From: Liolophura sinensis
Taxonomy: Eukaryota > Mollusca > Polyplacophora > Chitonida > Chitonidae
Reading direction: 5' to 3'
NCBI RefSeq assembly: GCF_032854445.1
Contig: NW_027018169.1
Location: 1 to 64,000, forward strand
DNA: 64,000 nucleotides
This document shows positions 42,739 through 56,229 of the stretch, one piece after another. Positions within the stretch are counted from its first letter, which is position 1. Every line of letters begins with the position of its first letter. The notes beneath the pieces are model-generated. The model made no database searches, was not told the origin of the DNA, and saw nothing but the letters and a program-made list of their open reading frames with translations. The position numbers and the translations under genes were made by a program.

Positions 42739-43758
42739 CAATGTCGACTGGTTTTGTGCATATATCTTGAATATGTCATTCAGTGCCGTGACGATGACGA
42801 CTGGCTTTGTGTATATATCTTGAATATGTCATTCAGTGCAGTGACGATGACGGCTGGCTTTGTGTATGTATCTTGAATATGTCATTCAGTGCAGTGACGA
42901 TGACGGCTGGCTTTGTGTATGTATCTTGAATATGTCATTCAGTGTAGCGTTGATGACGACTGGCTTTGTGTCTGTATCTTGTATTTGTCATTCAGTGTAG
43001 TGACGATGACGACTGGCTTTGTGTATGTATCTTGAATATGTCATTCAGTCCAGTGACGATGACGGCTGGCTTTGTGCATGTATCTTGAATATGTCATTCA
43101 GTGTAGTGACGATGACGACTGGCTTTGTGTCTGTACCTTGTATTTGTCATTCAGTGTATTGACGATGACGACTGGCTTTGTGTATGTATCTTGAATATGT
43201 CATTCAGTGTAGTGACAATGACGACTGGCTTTGTGTATGTATCTTGAATATGTCATTAAGTGCAGTGACAATGACGACTGGCTTTGTGTATATATCTTGA
43301 ATATGTCATTCAGTGTAGCGTTGATGACGACTGGGTTTGTGTATATATCTTGAATATGTCATTCAGTGTAGTGACGATGACGACTGGCTTTGTGTATGTA
43401 TCTTGAATATGTCATTCAGTGTAGTGACGATGACGACTGGCTTTGTGCATGTACTTTGAATATGTCATTCAGTGTAGTGACAATGACAACAAGCTTTGTG
43501 TATGTATCTTGAATATGTCATTCAGTGCAGTCACAATGACGACTGGCTTTGTGTATATACCTTGAATATGTCATTCAGTGCAGTAACGATGACGACTGGC
43601 TTTGTGTATATATCTTGAACATGTCATTCAGTGTAGTGACAATGACGACTGGCTTTGTGTATATATCTTGAAGATGTCATTCAATGTAGTGACAATGACG
43701 ACTGGCTTTGTGTATATATCTTGAATATGTCATTCAGTGTAGTGACAATGACGACTGG
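42739..43758. repeat. Segment repeated at 50371-51390 (144 units apart)
   Basis: This starts with a rare ATGTCGACTGG unit at 42741 and runs through TCTGTACCTTG, CATTAAGTGC, a GGGTTTGTG unit, GTGCATGTACTTTG (43446) and GACAACAAGC, to an AAGATGTCATTC unit. The same series occurs at 50371-51390. The part from about 43290 onward also matches 10960 onward at 610 units, so parts of this stretch exist at least three times. Confidence 0.82.
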
Positions 43759-44954
43759 TTTTGTTTATATATCTTGAATATATCATTCAGTGTAGTGACG
43801 ATGACGACTGGCTTTGTGTATGTATCTTGAATATGTCATTCAGTGCAGTGACGATGGCGGCTGGCTTTGTGTATGTATCTTGAATATGTCATTCAGTGTA
43901 GTGACACTGACGACTGACTTTGTGTATATATCTTGAATATGTCATTCAGTGTAGTGACGATGACGACTGGCTTTGTGTATGTATCTTGAATATGTCATTC
44001 AGTGCATTGACGATGACGGCTGGCTTTGTGTATGTATCTTGAATATGTCATTCAGTGTAGTGACAATGACGACTGGCTTTGTGTATGTATCTTGAATATG
44101 TCATTCAGTGTAGTGACGATGACGGCTGGCTTTGTGTATGCATCTTGAATATGTCATTCAGTGCAGTGACAATGACGGCTGGCTTTGTGTATGCATCTTG
44201 AATATGTCATTTAGTGCAGTGACAATAACGACTGGCTTTGTGTATATATCTTAAATATGTCATTCAGTGTAGTGACAATGACGACTGGCTTTGTGTATGT
44301 ATCTTAAATATGTCATTCAGTGTAGTGACGATGACGACTGGCTTTGTGTATGTATCTTGAATTTGTCATTCAGTGCAGTGACGATGACGACTGGCTTTGT
44401 GTATATATCTTGAATATGTCATTCAGTGCAGTGACGATGACGGCTGGCTTTGTGTATATATCTTGAATATGTCATTTAGTGCAGTGACTGTGACGGCTGG
44501 CTTTGTGTATGTTTTTTGAATATGTCATTCAGTGTAGCGTTGATGACGACTGGCTTTGTGTCTATATCTTGTATTTGTCATTCAGTGCAGTGACGATGAC
44601 GGCTGGCTTTGTGTATATATCTTGAATATGTCATTCAATGTAGTGACAATGACGACTGGCTTTGTGTATATATCTTGAATATGTCATTCAGTGTAGTGAC
44701 AATGACGGCTGGCTTTGTTTATACATCTTGAATATGTCATCCAGTCCAGTGACGATGACGGCTGGCTTTGTGTATATATCTTGAATATGTCATTTAGTGC
44801 AGTGACGATGACGGCTGGCTTTGTGTATGTTTTTTGAATATGTCATTCAGTGTAGCGTTGATGACGACTGGCTTTGTGTCTGTATCTTGTATTTGTCATT
44901 CAGTGCAGTGACGATGACGGCTGGCTTTGTGTATATATCTTGAATATGTCATTC
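43290..44954. repeat. Copy of 10960-12624 (offset 610 units)
   Basis: Checkpoints are the GGGTTTGTG unit at 43331 and 11001, GTGCATGTACTTTG near 43446 and 11116, GACACTGACGACTGAC near 43903 and 11573, ACTGTGACGG near 44488 and 12158, and CATCCAGTCC near 44740 and 12410. The ACTGTG and CATCC states match copy 1 of the 30-unit duplication. At about 44955 it jumps to sequence equivalent to 13897, skipping 24 units. Confidence 0.85.
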
Positions 44955-45103
44955 AATGTAGTGACAATGACGACTGGCTTTGTGTATATATCTTGAATAT
45001 GTCATTCAGTGTAGTGACAATGACGACTGGCTTTGTTTATACATCTTGAATATGTCATTCAGTCCAGTGACGATGACGGCTGGCTTTGCGTATATATCTT
45101 GAA

Positions 45104-48100
45104 TATGTCATTTAGTGCAGTGACGATGACGGCTGGCTTTGTGTATGTTTTTTGAATATGTCATTCAGTGTAGCGTTGATGACGACTGGCTTTGTGTCTG
45201 TATCTTGTATTTGTCATTCAGTGCAGTGACGATGACGGCTGGCTTTGTGTATATATCTTGAATATGTCATTCAGTCCAGTGACGATGACGGCTGGCTTTG
45301 TGCATGTATCTTGAATATGTCATTCAGTGTAGTGACGATGACGACTGGCTTTGTGTCTGTACCTTGTATTTGTCATTCAGTGTATTGACGATGACGACTG
45401 GCTTTGTGTATGTATCTTGAATATGTCATTCAGTGTAGTGACAATGACGACTGGCTTTGTGTATGTATCTTGAATATGTCATTCAGTGCAGTGACAATGA
45501 CGACTGGCTTTGTGTATATATCTTGAATATGTCATTCAGTGTAGCGTTGATGACGACTGGGTTTGTGTATATATCTTGAATATGTCATTCAGTGTAGTGA
45601 CGATGACGGCTGGCTTTGTGTATGTATCTTGAATATGTCATTCAGTGCAGTGACGATGACGGCTGGCTTTGTGTATGTATCTTGAATATGTCATTCAGTG
45701 TAGCGTTGATGACGACTGGCTTTGTATCTGTGTCTTGTATTTCTCATTCAGTGCTGTGACGATGACGGCTGGCTTTGTGTATGTATCTTGAATATGTCAT
45801 TCAGTGTAGCGTTGATGACGACTGGCTTTGAATCTGTATCTTGAATATGTCATTCAGTCTAGTGACAATGACGACTGGCTTTGTGCATGTATCTTAAATA
45901 TGTCATTCAGTGCAGTGACAACGACGACTGGCTTTGTGTCCGTATCTTGTATTTGTCATTCAGTGCAGTGACGATGACGGCTGGCTTTGTGTATATATCT
46001 TGAATATGTCATTCAGTGTAGTGACGATGACGACTGGCTTTGTGTATATATCTTGAATATGTCATTCAGTGTAGCGTTGATGACGACTGGCTTTGTGTAT
46101 ATATCTTGAATATGTCATTCAGTGTAGTGACGATGACGACTGGCTTTGTGTATGTATCTTGAATATGTCATTCAGTGTAGTGACGATGACGGCTGGCTTT
46201 GTGTATGTATCTTGAATATGTCATTCAGTGTAGCGTTGATGACGACTGGCTTTGTGTCTGTATTTTGTATTTGTCATTCAGTGCAGTGACGATGACGGCT
46301 GGCTTTGTGTATGTATCTTGAATATGTCATACAGTGTAGCGTTGATGACGACTGGCTTTGTGTCTGTATCTTGTATTTGTCATTCAGTGTAGTGACGATG
46401 ACGACTGGTTTTGTGTATGTATCTTGAATATGTCATTCAGTGCAGTGACAATGACGACTGGCTTTGTATATATATCTTGAATATGTCATTCAGTGTAGTG
46501 ACAATGACGACTGGCTTTGTGTATATATCTTGAATATGTCATTCAGTGTAGTGACGATGACAACTGGCTTTGTGTATGTATCTTGAATATGTCATTCAGT
46601 GCAGTGACAATGACGACTGGCTTTGTGTATATATCTTGAATATGTCATTCAGTGTAGTGACGATGACGGCTGGCTTTGTGTATATATCTTGAATATGTCA
46701 TTTAGTGTAGCGACAATGACGGCTGCCTTTGTGCATATATCTTAAATATGTCATTCAGTGTAGTGACGATGACGGCTGGCTTTGTGTATGTATGTTGAAT
46801 TTGTCATTCAGTGCAGTGACAATGCCGGCTGGCTTTGTGTATATATATTGAATATGTCATTCAGTCCAGTGACGATGGCGGCTGGCTTTGTGTATGTATC
46901 TTGAATATGTCATTCAGTGTAGCGTTGATGACGACTGGCTTTGTGTCTGTATCTTGTATTTGTCATTCAGTGTAGTGACGATGACGACTGGCTTTGTGTA
47001 TGTATCTTGAATATGTCATTCAGTCCAGTGACGATGACGGCTGGCTTTGTGCATGTATCTTGAATATGTCATTCAGTGTAGTGACGATGACGGCTGGCTT
47101 TGTGTATGCATCTTGAATATGTCATTCAGTGCAGTGACAATGACGGCTGGCTTTGTGTATGCATCTTGAATATGTCATTCAGTGCAGTGACAATAACGAC
47201 TGGCTTTGTGTATATATCTTAAATATGTCATTCAGTGTAGTGACAATGACGACTGGCTTTGTGTATGTATCTTAAATATGTCATTCAGTGTAGTGACGAT
47301 GACGACTGGCTTTGTGTATGTATCTTGAATTTGTCATTCAGTGCAGTGACGATGACGACTGGCTTTGTGTATATATCTTGAATATGTCATTCAGTGCAGT
47401 GACGATGACGGCTGGCTTTGTGTATATATCTTGAATATGTCATTTAGTGCAGTGACGATGACGGCTGGCTTTGTGTATGTTTTTTGAATATGTCATTCAG
47501 TGTAGCGTTGATGACGACTGGCTTTGTGTCTGTATCTTGTATTTGTCATTCAGTGCAGTGACGATGACGGCTGGCTTTGTGTATATATCTTGAATATTTC
47601 ATTCAATGTAGTGACAATGACGACTGGCTTTGTGTATATATCTTGAATATGTCATTCAGTGTAGTGACAATGACGACTGGCTTTGTTTATACATCTTGAA
47701 TATGTCATTCAGTGTAGTGACAATGACGACTGGCTTTGTGCATATATCTTGAATATGTCATTCAGTGTAGTGACAATGACGACTGGCTTTGTGCATGTAT
47801 CTTGAATATGTCATTCAGTGTAGTGACAACGACGAATGGCTTTGTGTATGTATCTTGAATATGTCATTCAGTGCAGTGACAATAACGGATGGCTTTGTGT
47901 ATTTATCTTGAATATGTCATTCAGTGTAGTGACGATGACGACTGGCTTTGTGTATGTATCTTGAATATGTCATTCAGTGCACTGACGATGACGGCTGGCT
48001 TTGTGTATGTATCTTGAATATGTCATTCAGTGCAGTGACGATGACGGCTGGCTTTGTGTATATCTCTTGAATATGTCATTCAGTGTAGTGACGATGACGA

Positions 48101-49010
48101 CTGGCTTTGTGTATATATCTTGAATATGTCATTCAGTGTAGTGACAATGACGACTGGTTTTGTGTATGTATCTTGAATATGTCACTCAGTGTAGTGACAA
48201 TGACGACTGGTTTTGTGCATATATCTGAAATATGTCATTCAGTGCAGTGACGATGACGACTGGCTTTGTGTATATATCTTGAATATGTCATTCAGTGCAG
48301 TGACGATGACGGCTGGATTTGTGTATATATCTTGAATATATCATTTAGTGCAGTGACGATGACGGCTGGCTTTGTGTATGTATTTTGAATATGTCATTCA
48401 GTGTAGTGACAATGACGACTGGCTTTGTGTATATATCTTGAATATGTCATTCAGTGTAGTGACGATGACAACTGGCTTTGTGTATATATCTTGAATATGT
48501 CATTCAGTGCAGTGACAATGACGACTGGTTTTGTGTATGTATCTTGAATATGTCATTCAGTGCAGTGACAATGACGGCTGGCTTTGTGTATATATCTTGA
48601 ATATGTCATTCAGTGTAGTGACAATGACGGCTGGCTTTGTGTATGTATCTTGAATATGTCATTCAGTAGAGTGACAATGACGACAGGCTTTGTTTATGTA
48701 TCTTGAATATGTCATTCAGTGTAGTGACGATGACGACTGGCTTTGTGTATATATCTTGAATATGTCATTCAGTGTAGTGACAATGACGGCTGGCTTTGTG
48801 TATGTATCTTGAATATGTCATTCAGTGTAGTGACGATGACGGCTGGCTTTGTGTATGTATGTTGAATTTGTCATTCAGTGCAGTGACAATGCCGGCTGGC
48901 TTTGTGTATATATATTGATTATATCATTCAGAGCAGTGACGATGACGGCTGGCTTTGTGTATGTATCTTGAATATGTCATTCAGTGTAGCGTTGATGACC
49001 ATTGGCTTTG
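45104..49010. repeat. Block A, partial copy (first about 74 units)
   Basis: This copy starts with the T-run unit and follows 14046 onward at an offset of 31,058 bp (586 units). Matches are CATACAGTG near 46329 and 15271, CTTAAATATG near 46741 and 15683, and the AATATTTCATTCAATG unit near 47594 and 16536. The link begins upstream: 44955-45103 matches 13897-14045, including CTTTGCGTATATATC. Near 48932 it carries CATTCAGAGCAG where the other copies have CATTCAGTGCAG. At about 49010 it stops, and the sequence steps back 33 units. Confidence 0.87.
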
Positions 49011-50375
49011 TGTATGTATCTTAAATATGTCATTCAGTGTAGTGACGATGACGACTGGCTTTGTGTATGTATCTTGAATTTGTCATTCAGTGCAGTGACG
49101 ATGACGACTGGCTTTGTGTATATATCTTGAATATGTCATTCAGTGCAGTGACGATGACGGCTGGCTTTGTGTATATATCTTGAATATGTCATTTAGTGCA
49201 GTGACGATGACGGCTGGCTTTGTGTATGTTTTTTGAATATGTCATTCAGTGTAGCGTTGATGACGACTGGCTTTGTGTCTGTATCTTGTATTTGTCATTC
49301 AGTGCAGTGACGATGACGGCTGGCTTTGTGTATATATCTTGAATATTTCATTCAATGTAGTGACAATGACGACTGGCTTTGTGTATATATCTTGAATATG
49401 TCATTCAGTGTAGTGACAATGACGACTGGCTTTGTTTATACATCTTCAATATGTCATTCAGTGTAGTGACAATGACGACTGGCTTTGTGCATATATCTTG
49501 AATATGTCATTCAGTGTAGTGACAATGACGACTGGCTTTGTGCATGTATCTTGAATATGTCATTCAGTGTAGTGACAACGACGAATGGCTTTGTGTATGT
49601 ATCTTGAATATGTCATTCAGTGCAGTGACAATAACGGATGGCTTTGTGTATTTATCTTGAATATGTCATTCAGTGTAGTGACGATGACGACTGGCTTTGT
49701 GTATGTATCTTGAATATGTCATTCAGTGCACTGACGATGACGGCTGGCTTTGTGTATGTATCTTGAATATGTCATTCAGTGCAGTGACGATGACGGCTGG
49801 CTTTGTGTATATCTCTTGAATATGTCATTCAGTGTAGTGACGATGACGACTGGCTTTGTGTATATATCTTGAATATGTCATTCAGTGTAGTGACAATGAC
49901 GACTGGTTTTGTGTATGTATCTTGAATATGTCACTCAGTGTAGTGACAATGACGACTGGTTTTGTGCATATATCTGAAATATGTCATTCAGTGCAGTGAC
50001 GATGACGACTGGCTTTGTGTATATATCTTGAATATGTCATTCAGTGCAGTGACGATGACGGCTGGATTTGTGTATATATCTTGAATATATCATTTAGTGC
50101 AGTGACGATGACGGCTGGCTTTGTGTATGTATTTTGAATATGTCATTCAGTGTAGTGACAATGACGACTGGCTTTGTGTATATATCTTGAATATGTCATT
50201 CAGTGTAGTGACGATGACAACTGGCTTTGTGTATATATCTTGAATATGTCATTCAGTGCAGTGACAATGACGACTGGTTTTGTGTATGTATCTTGAATAT
50301 GTCATTCAGTGCAGTGACAATGACGGCTGGCTTTGTGTATATATCTTGAATATGTCATTCAGTGTAGTGACAATG
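47262..50375. repeat. 33-unit (1,749-bp) duplication within partial block A
   Basis: The series beginning TGTATGTATCTTAAATATG at 47262 begins again at 49011 and runs in step to about 50375, where an ATGTCGACTGG unit replaces the expected one. The two runs share the T-run unit, the AATATTTCATT unit, ACGGATGG, GTGCACTGACG, TATATCTCTTGAA and TATCTGAAATATG units. I saw one difference, CATCTTCAATATG at 49442 against CATCTTGAATATG at 47693. Confidence 0.85.
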
Positions 50376-51390
50376 TCGACTGGTTTTGTGCATATATCTT
50401 GAATATGTCATTCAGTGCCGTGACGATGACGACTGGCTTTGTGTATATATCTTGAATATGTCATTCAGTGCAGTGACGATGACGGCTGGCTTTGTGTATG
50501 TATCTTGAATATGTCATTCAGTGCAGTGACGATGACGGCTGGCTTTGTGTATGTATCTTGAATATGTCATTCAGTGTAGCGTTGATGACGACTGGCTTTG
50601 TGTCTGTATCTTGTATTTGTCATTCAGTGTAGTGACGATGACGACTGGCTTTGTGTATGTATCTTGAATATGTCATTCAGTCCAGTGACGATGACGGCTG
50701 GCTTTGTGCATGTATCTTGAATATGTCATTCAGTGTAGTGACGATGACGACTGGCTTTGTGTCTGTACCTTGTATTTGTCATTCAGTGTATTGACGATGA
50801 CGACTGGCTTTGTGTATGTATCTTGAATATGTCATTCAGTGTAGTGACAATGACGACTGGCTTTGTGTATGTATCTTGAATATGTCATTAAGTGCAGTGA
50901 CAATGACGACTGGCTTTGTGTATATATCTTGAATATGTCATTCAGTGTAGCGTTGATGACGACTGGGTTTGTGTATATATCTTGAATATGTCATTCAGTG
51001 TAGTGACGATGACGACTGGCTTTGTGTATGTATCTTGAATATGTCATTCAGTGTAGTGACGATGACGACTGGCTTTGTGCATGTACTTTGAATATGTCAT
51101 TCAGTGTAGTGACAATGACAACAAGCTTTGTGTATGTATCTTGAATATGTCATTCAGTGCAGTCACAATGACGACTGGCTTTGTGTATATACCTTGAATA
51201 TGTCATTCAGTGCAGTAACGATGACGACTGGCTTTGTGTATATATCTTGAACATGTCATTCAGTGTAGTGACAATGACGACTGGCTTTGTGTATATATCT
51301 TGAAGATGTCATTCAATGTAGTGACAATGACGACTGGCTTTGTGTATATATCTTGAATATGTCATTCAGTGTAGTGACAATGACGACTGG
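50371..51390. repeat. Copy of 42739-43758 (offset 144 units)
   Basis: The match begins at the ATGTCGACTGG unit and includes CATTAAGTGC at 50886 and GTGCATGTACTTTG at 51078. It ends near 51391, where the parent has CTGGTTTTGTTTATATATC and this copy has CTGGCTTTGTGTATATATC. This is the last long near-identical block I can see in the window. Confidence 0.82.
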
Positions 51391-54300
51391 CTTTGTGTAT
51401 ATATCTTGAATATGTCATTCAGTGTAGTGACGATGACAACTGGCTTTGTGTATGTATCTTGAATATGTCATTCAGTGTAGTGACGATGACGACTGGCTTT
51501 GTGTATGTATCTTGAATATGTCATTCAGTGCAGTGACGATGACGGCTGGCTTTGTGTATGTATCTTGAATATGTCATTCAGTGTAGCGTTGATGACGACT
51601 GGCTTTGTATCTGTATCTTGTATATCTCATTCAGTGCTGTGACGATGACGGCTGGCTTTGTGTATGTATCTTGAATATGTCATTCAGTGTAGCGTTGATG
51701 ACGACTGGCTTTGTATCTGTATCTTGTATTTCTCATTCAGTGTGGTGACGATGACGACTGGCTTTGTGCATGTACTTTGAATATGTCATTCAGTGCAGTG
51801 ACAATGACGACAAGCTTTGTGTATGTATCTTGAATATGTCATTCAGTGTAGTGACAATGACGGCTGGCTTTGTGTATGTATCTTGAATATGTCATTCAGT
51901 GTAGTGACGATGACGACTGGCTTTGTGTATGTATCTTGAATATGTCATTCAGTGCATTGACGATGACGGCTGGCTATGTGTATGTATCTTGAATATGTCA
52001 TTCAGTGTAGTGACAATGACGACTGGCTTTGTGTATGTATCTTGAATATGTCATTCAGTGTAGTGACGATGACAGCTGGCTTTGTGTATGCATCTTGAAT
52101 ATGTCATTCAGTGCAGTGACAATGACGGCTGGCTTTGTGTATGCATCTTGAATATGTCATTCAGTGCAGTGACAATAACGACTGGCTTTGTGTATATATC
52201 TTAAATATGTCATTCAGTGTAGTGACAATGACGACTGGCTTTGTGTATGTATCTTGAATATGTCATTCAGTGTAGTGACGATGACGGCTGGCTTTGTGTA
52301 TGTATCTTGAATTTGTCATTCAGTGCAGTGACAATGACGGCTGGCTTTGTGTATATATATTGAATATGTCATTCAATGCAGTGACAATGACGACTGGCTT
52401 TGTGTATATATCTTGAATTTGTCATTCAGTGCAGTGACGATGATGGCTGGCTTTGTGTATATATCTTGAATATGTCATTCAGTGTAGCGTTGATGACGAT
52501 TGGCTTTGTGTCTGTATCTTGTATTTGTCATTCAGTGTAGTGACGATGACGACTGGTTTTGTGTGTGTATCTTGAATATGTCATTCAGTGTAGTGACAAT
52601 GACGACTGGCTTTGTGCATATATCTTAAAAATATCATTCAGTGCAGTGACGATGACGACTGGCTTTGTGTATATATCTTGAATATGTCATTCAGTGCAGT
52701 GACAATGACGGCTGGCTTTGTGTATATATCTTGAATATGTCATTTAGTGCAGTGACGATGACGGCTGGCTTTGTGTATGTTTCTTGAATATGTCATTCAG
52801 TGTAGCGTTGATGACGACTGGCTTTGTGTCTGTATCTTGTATTTGTCATTCAGTGCAGTGAGGATGACGGCTGGCTTTGTGTATATATCTTGAATATGTC
52901 ATTCAATGTAGTGACAATTACGACTGGCTTTGTGTATATATCTTGAATATGTCATTCAGTGTAGTGACAATGACGACTGGCTTTGTTTATACATCTTGAA
53001 TATGTCATTCAGTGTAGTAACAATGACGACTGGCTTTGTGCATATATCTTGAATATGTCATTCAGTGTAGTGACAATGACGACTGGCTTTGTGTATATAT
53101 CTTGAATATGTCATTCAGTGCAGTGACAATGACGACTGGTTTTGTGTATGTATCTTGAATATGTCATTCAGTGCAGTGACAATGACGGCTGGCTTTGTGT
53201 ATATATCTTGAATATGTCATTCAGTGTAGTGACAATGACGGCTGGCTTTGTGTATGTATCTTGAATATGTCACTCAGTAGAGTGACAATGACGACTGGCT
53301 TTGTTTATGTATCTTGAATATGTCATTCAGTGTAGTGACGATGACGACTGGCTTTGTGTATATATCTTGAATATGTCATTCAGTGTAGTGACAATGACGG
53401 CTGGCTTTGTGTATGTATCTTGAATATGACATTCAGTGTAGTGACGATGACGGCTGGCTTTGTGTATGTATGTTGAATTTGTCATTCAGTGCAGTGACAA
53501 TGCCGGCTGGCTTTGTGTATATATATTGAATATATCATTCAGTGCAGTGAGATTGACGGCTGGCTTTGTGTATGTATCTTGAATATGTCATTCAGTGTAG
53601 CGTTGATGACGACTGGCTTTGTGTCTGTATCTTGTATTTGTCATTCAGTGTAGTGACGATGACGACTGGTTGTGTGTATGTATCTTGAATATGTCATTCA
53701 GTGTAGTGATAATGACGACTGGTTTTGTGCATATATCTTGAATATGTCATTCAGTGCCGTGACGATGACGACTGGCTTTGTGTATATATCTTGAATATGT
53801 CATTCAGTGTAGTGACGATGACGGCTGGCTTTGTGTATGTATCTTGAATATGTCATTCAGTCCAGTGACGATGACGGCTGGCTTTGTGTATGTATCTTGA
53901 ATATGTCATTTAGTGTAGCGTTGATGACGACTGGCTTTGTGTCTGTATCTTGTATTTGTCATTCAGTGTAGTGACGATGACGACTGGCTTTGTGTATGTA
54001 TCTTGAATATGTCATTCAGTCCAGTGACGATGACGGCTGGCTTTGTACATGTATCTTGAATATGTCATTCAGTGTAGTGACGATGACGACTGGCTTTGTG
54101 TCTGTACCTTGTATTTGTCATTCAGTGTAGTGACGATGACGACTGGCTTTGTGTATGTATCTTGAATATGTCATTCAGTGCAGTGACAATGACGACTGGC
54201 TTTGTGTATATATCTTGAATATGTCATTCAGTGTAGCGTTGATGACGACTGGGTTTGTGTATATATCTTGAATATGTCATTCAGTGTAGTGACGATGACG

Positions 54301-56229
54301 ACTGGCTTTGTGTATGTATCTTGAATATGTCATTCAGTGCAGTGACGATTACGGCTGGCTTTGTGTATGTATCTTGAATATGTCATTCAGTGTAGCGTTG
54401 ATGACGACTGGCTTTGTATCTGTATCTTGTATTTGTCATTCAGTGCTGTGACGATGACGGCTGGCTTTGTGTATGTATCTTGAATATGTCATTCAGTGTA
54501 GCGTTGATGACGACTGGCTTTGTATCTGTATCTTGTATTTCTCATTCAGTGTGGTGACGATGACGACTGGCTTTGTGCATGTACCTTGACTATGTCATTC
54601 AGTGCAGTGACAATGACGACAAGCTTTGTGTATGTATCTTGAATATGTCATTCAGTGCAGTCACAATGACGACTGGCTTTGTGTATATATCTTGAATATG
54701 TCATTCAGTGATGTAACGATGACGACTGGCTTTGTGTATATATCTTGAACATGTCATTCAGTGTAGTGACAATGACGACTGGCTTTGTGTATATATCTTG
54801 AAGATGTCATTTAATGTAGTGACATTGACGACTGGCTTTGTGTATATATCTTAAATATGTCATTCAGTGTAGTGACAATGACGACTGGTTTTGTTTATAT
54901 ATCTTGAATATGTCATTCAGTGTAGTGACAATGACGACTGGCTTTGTGCATATATCTTGAATATGTCATTCAGTGTAGTGACAATGATGACTGGCTTTGT
55001 GCATGTATCTTGAATATGTCATGCCGTGTAGTGACAACGACGACTGGCTTTGTGTATGTATCTTGAATATGTCATTCAGTGCAGTGACAATGACGACTGG
55101 CTTTGTGTATATATCTTGAACGTGTCATTCAGTGTAGTGACGATGACGACTGGCTTTGTGTATGTATCTTGAATATGTCATTCAGTGTAGTGACAATGAC
55201 GACTGGCTTTGTGTATATATCTTGAATATGTCATTCAGTGCAGTGACAATGACGACTGGCTTTGTGTATATATCTTGAATATGTCATACAGTGTAGTGAC
55301 AATGACGACTGGCTTTGTGTATATATCTTGAATGTTTCATTCAGTGTAGTGACAATGACGACTGGCTTTGTGTATATATCTTGAATATGTCATTCAGTGT
55401 AGTGACAATGACGACTGGTTTTGTGTATGTATCTTGAATATGTCATTCAGTGCAGTGACAATGACGGCTGGCTTTGTGTATATATCTTGAATATGTCATT
55501 CAGTGTAGTGACAATGACGGCTGGCTTTGTGTATGTATCTTGAATATGTCATTCAGTGTAGTGACGATGAAGACTGGCTTTGTGTATGTATCTTAAATAT
55601 GTCATTCAGTGTAGTGACGATGACGACTGGCTTTGTGTATGTATCTTGAATATGTCATTCAGTGTAGTGACGATGACTACTGGCTTTGTGTATATATCTT
55701 GAATATGTCATTCAGTGTAGTGACGATGACGACTGGCTTTGTGTATGTATCTTGAATATGTCATTTAGTGCAGTGACAACGACGGCTGGCTTTGTGTATA
55801 TATCTTGAATATGTCATTCAGTGTAGTGACAACGACGACTGGCTTTGTGTATGTATCTTGAATATGTCATTCAGTGTAGTGACAACGACGACTGGCTTTG
55901 TGTATGTATCTTGAATATGTCATTCAGTGTAGTGACAACGACGACTGGTTTTTTGTATATATCTTGAATATGTCATTCAGTGCAGTGACAATGACGACTG
56001 GCTTTGTGTATATATCTTGAATATGTCATTCAGTGCAGTAACGATGACGACTGGCTTTGTGTATATATCTTGAATATGTCATTCAGTGTAGTTACAATGA
56101 CGACTGGCTTTGTGTATATATCCTGAATATGTCATTCAATGTAGTGACAATGACGACTGGCTTTGTGTATATATCTTGAATATGTCATTCAGTGTAGTGA
56201 CAATGACGACTGGCTTTGTTTATATATCT
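51391..56229. repeat. Older, diverged and colinear relative of block A (left part)
   Basis: Marker units appear in the same order as in 2000-5300 but with more differences and with shifting offsets: TTTGTGTATGCATC at 52081 and 1996 (945 units), GTATGTTGAATTTG at 53465 and 3751 (938 units), CATGCCGTG at 55020 and 4988 (944 units). Local unit changes include TATATCTCATTCAG near 51621, GGCTATGTG near 51973, GATGATGGC near 52439 and AATTACGAC near 52916. The offset changes are whole units, so units have been lost and gained since the split. Confidence 0.75.

Noticed and set aside
54700-54720. Possible second indel at the CAGTGATGTAACG unit
   Set aside because: The unit reads GTGATGTAACG where related copies read GTGCAGTAACG. 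Length is equal and downstream phase is kept, so these are substitutions.
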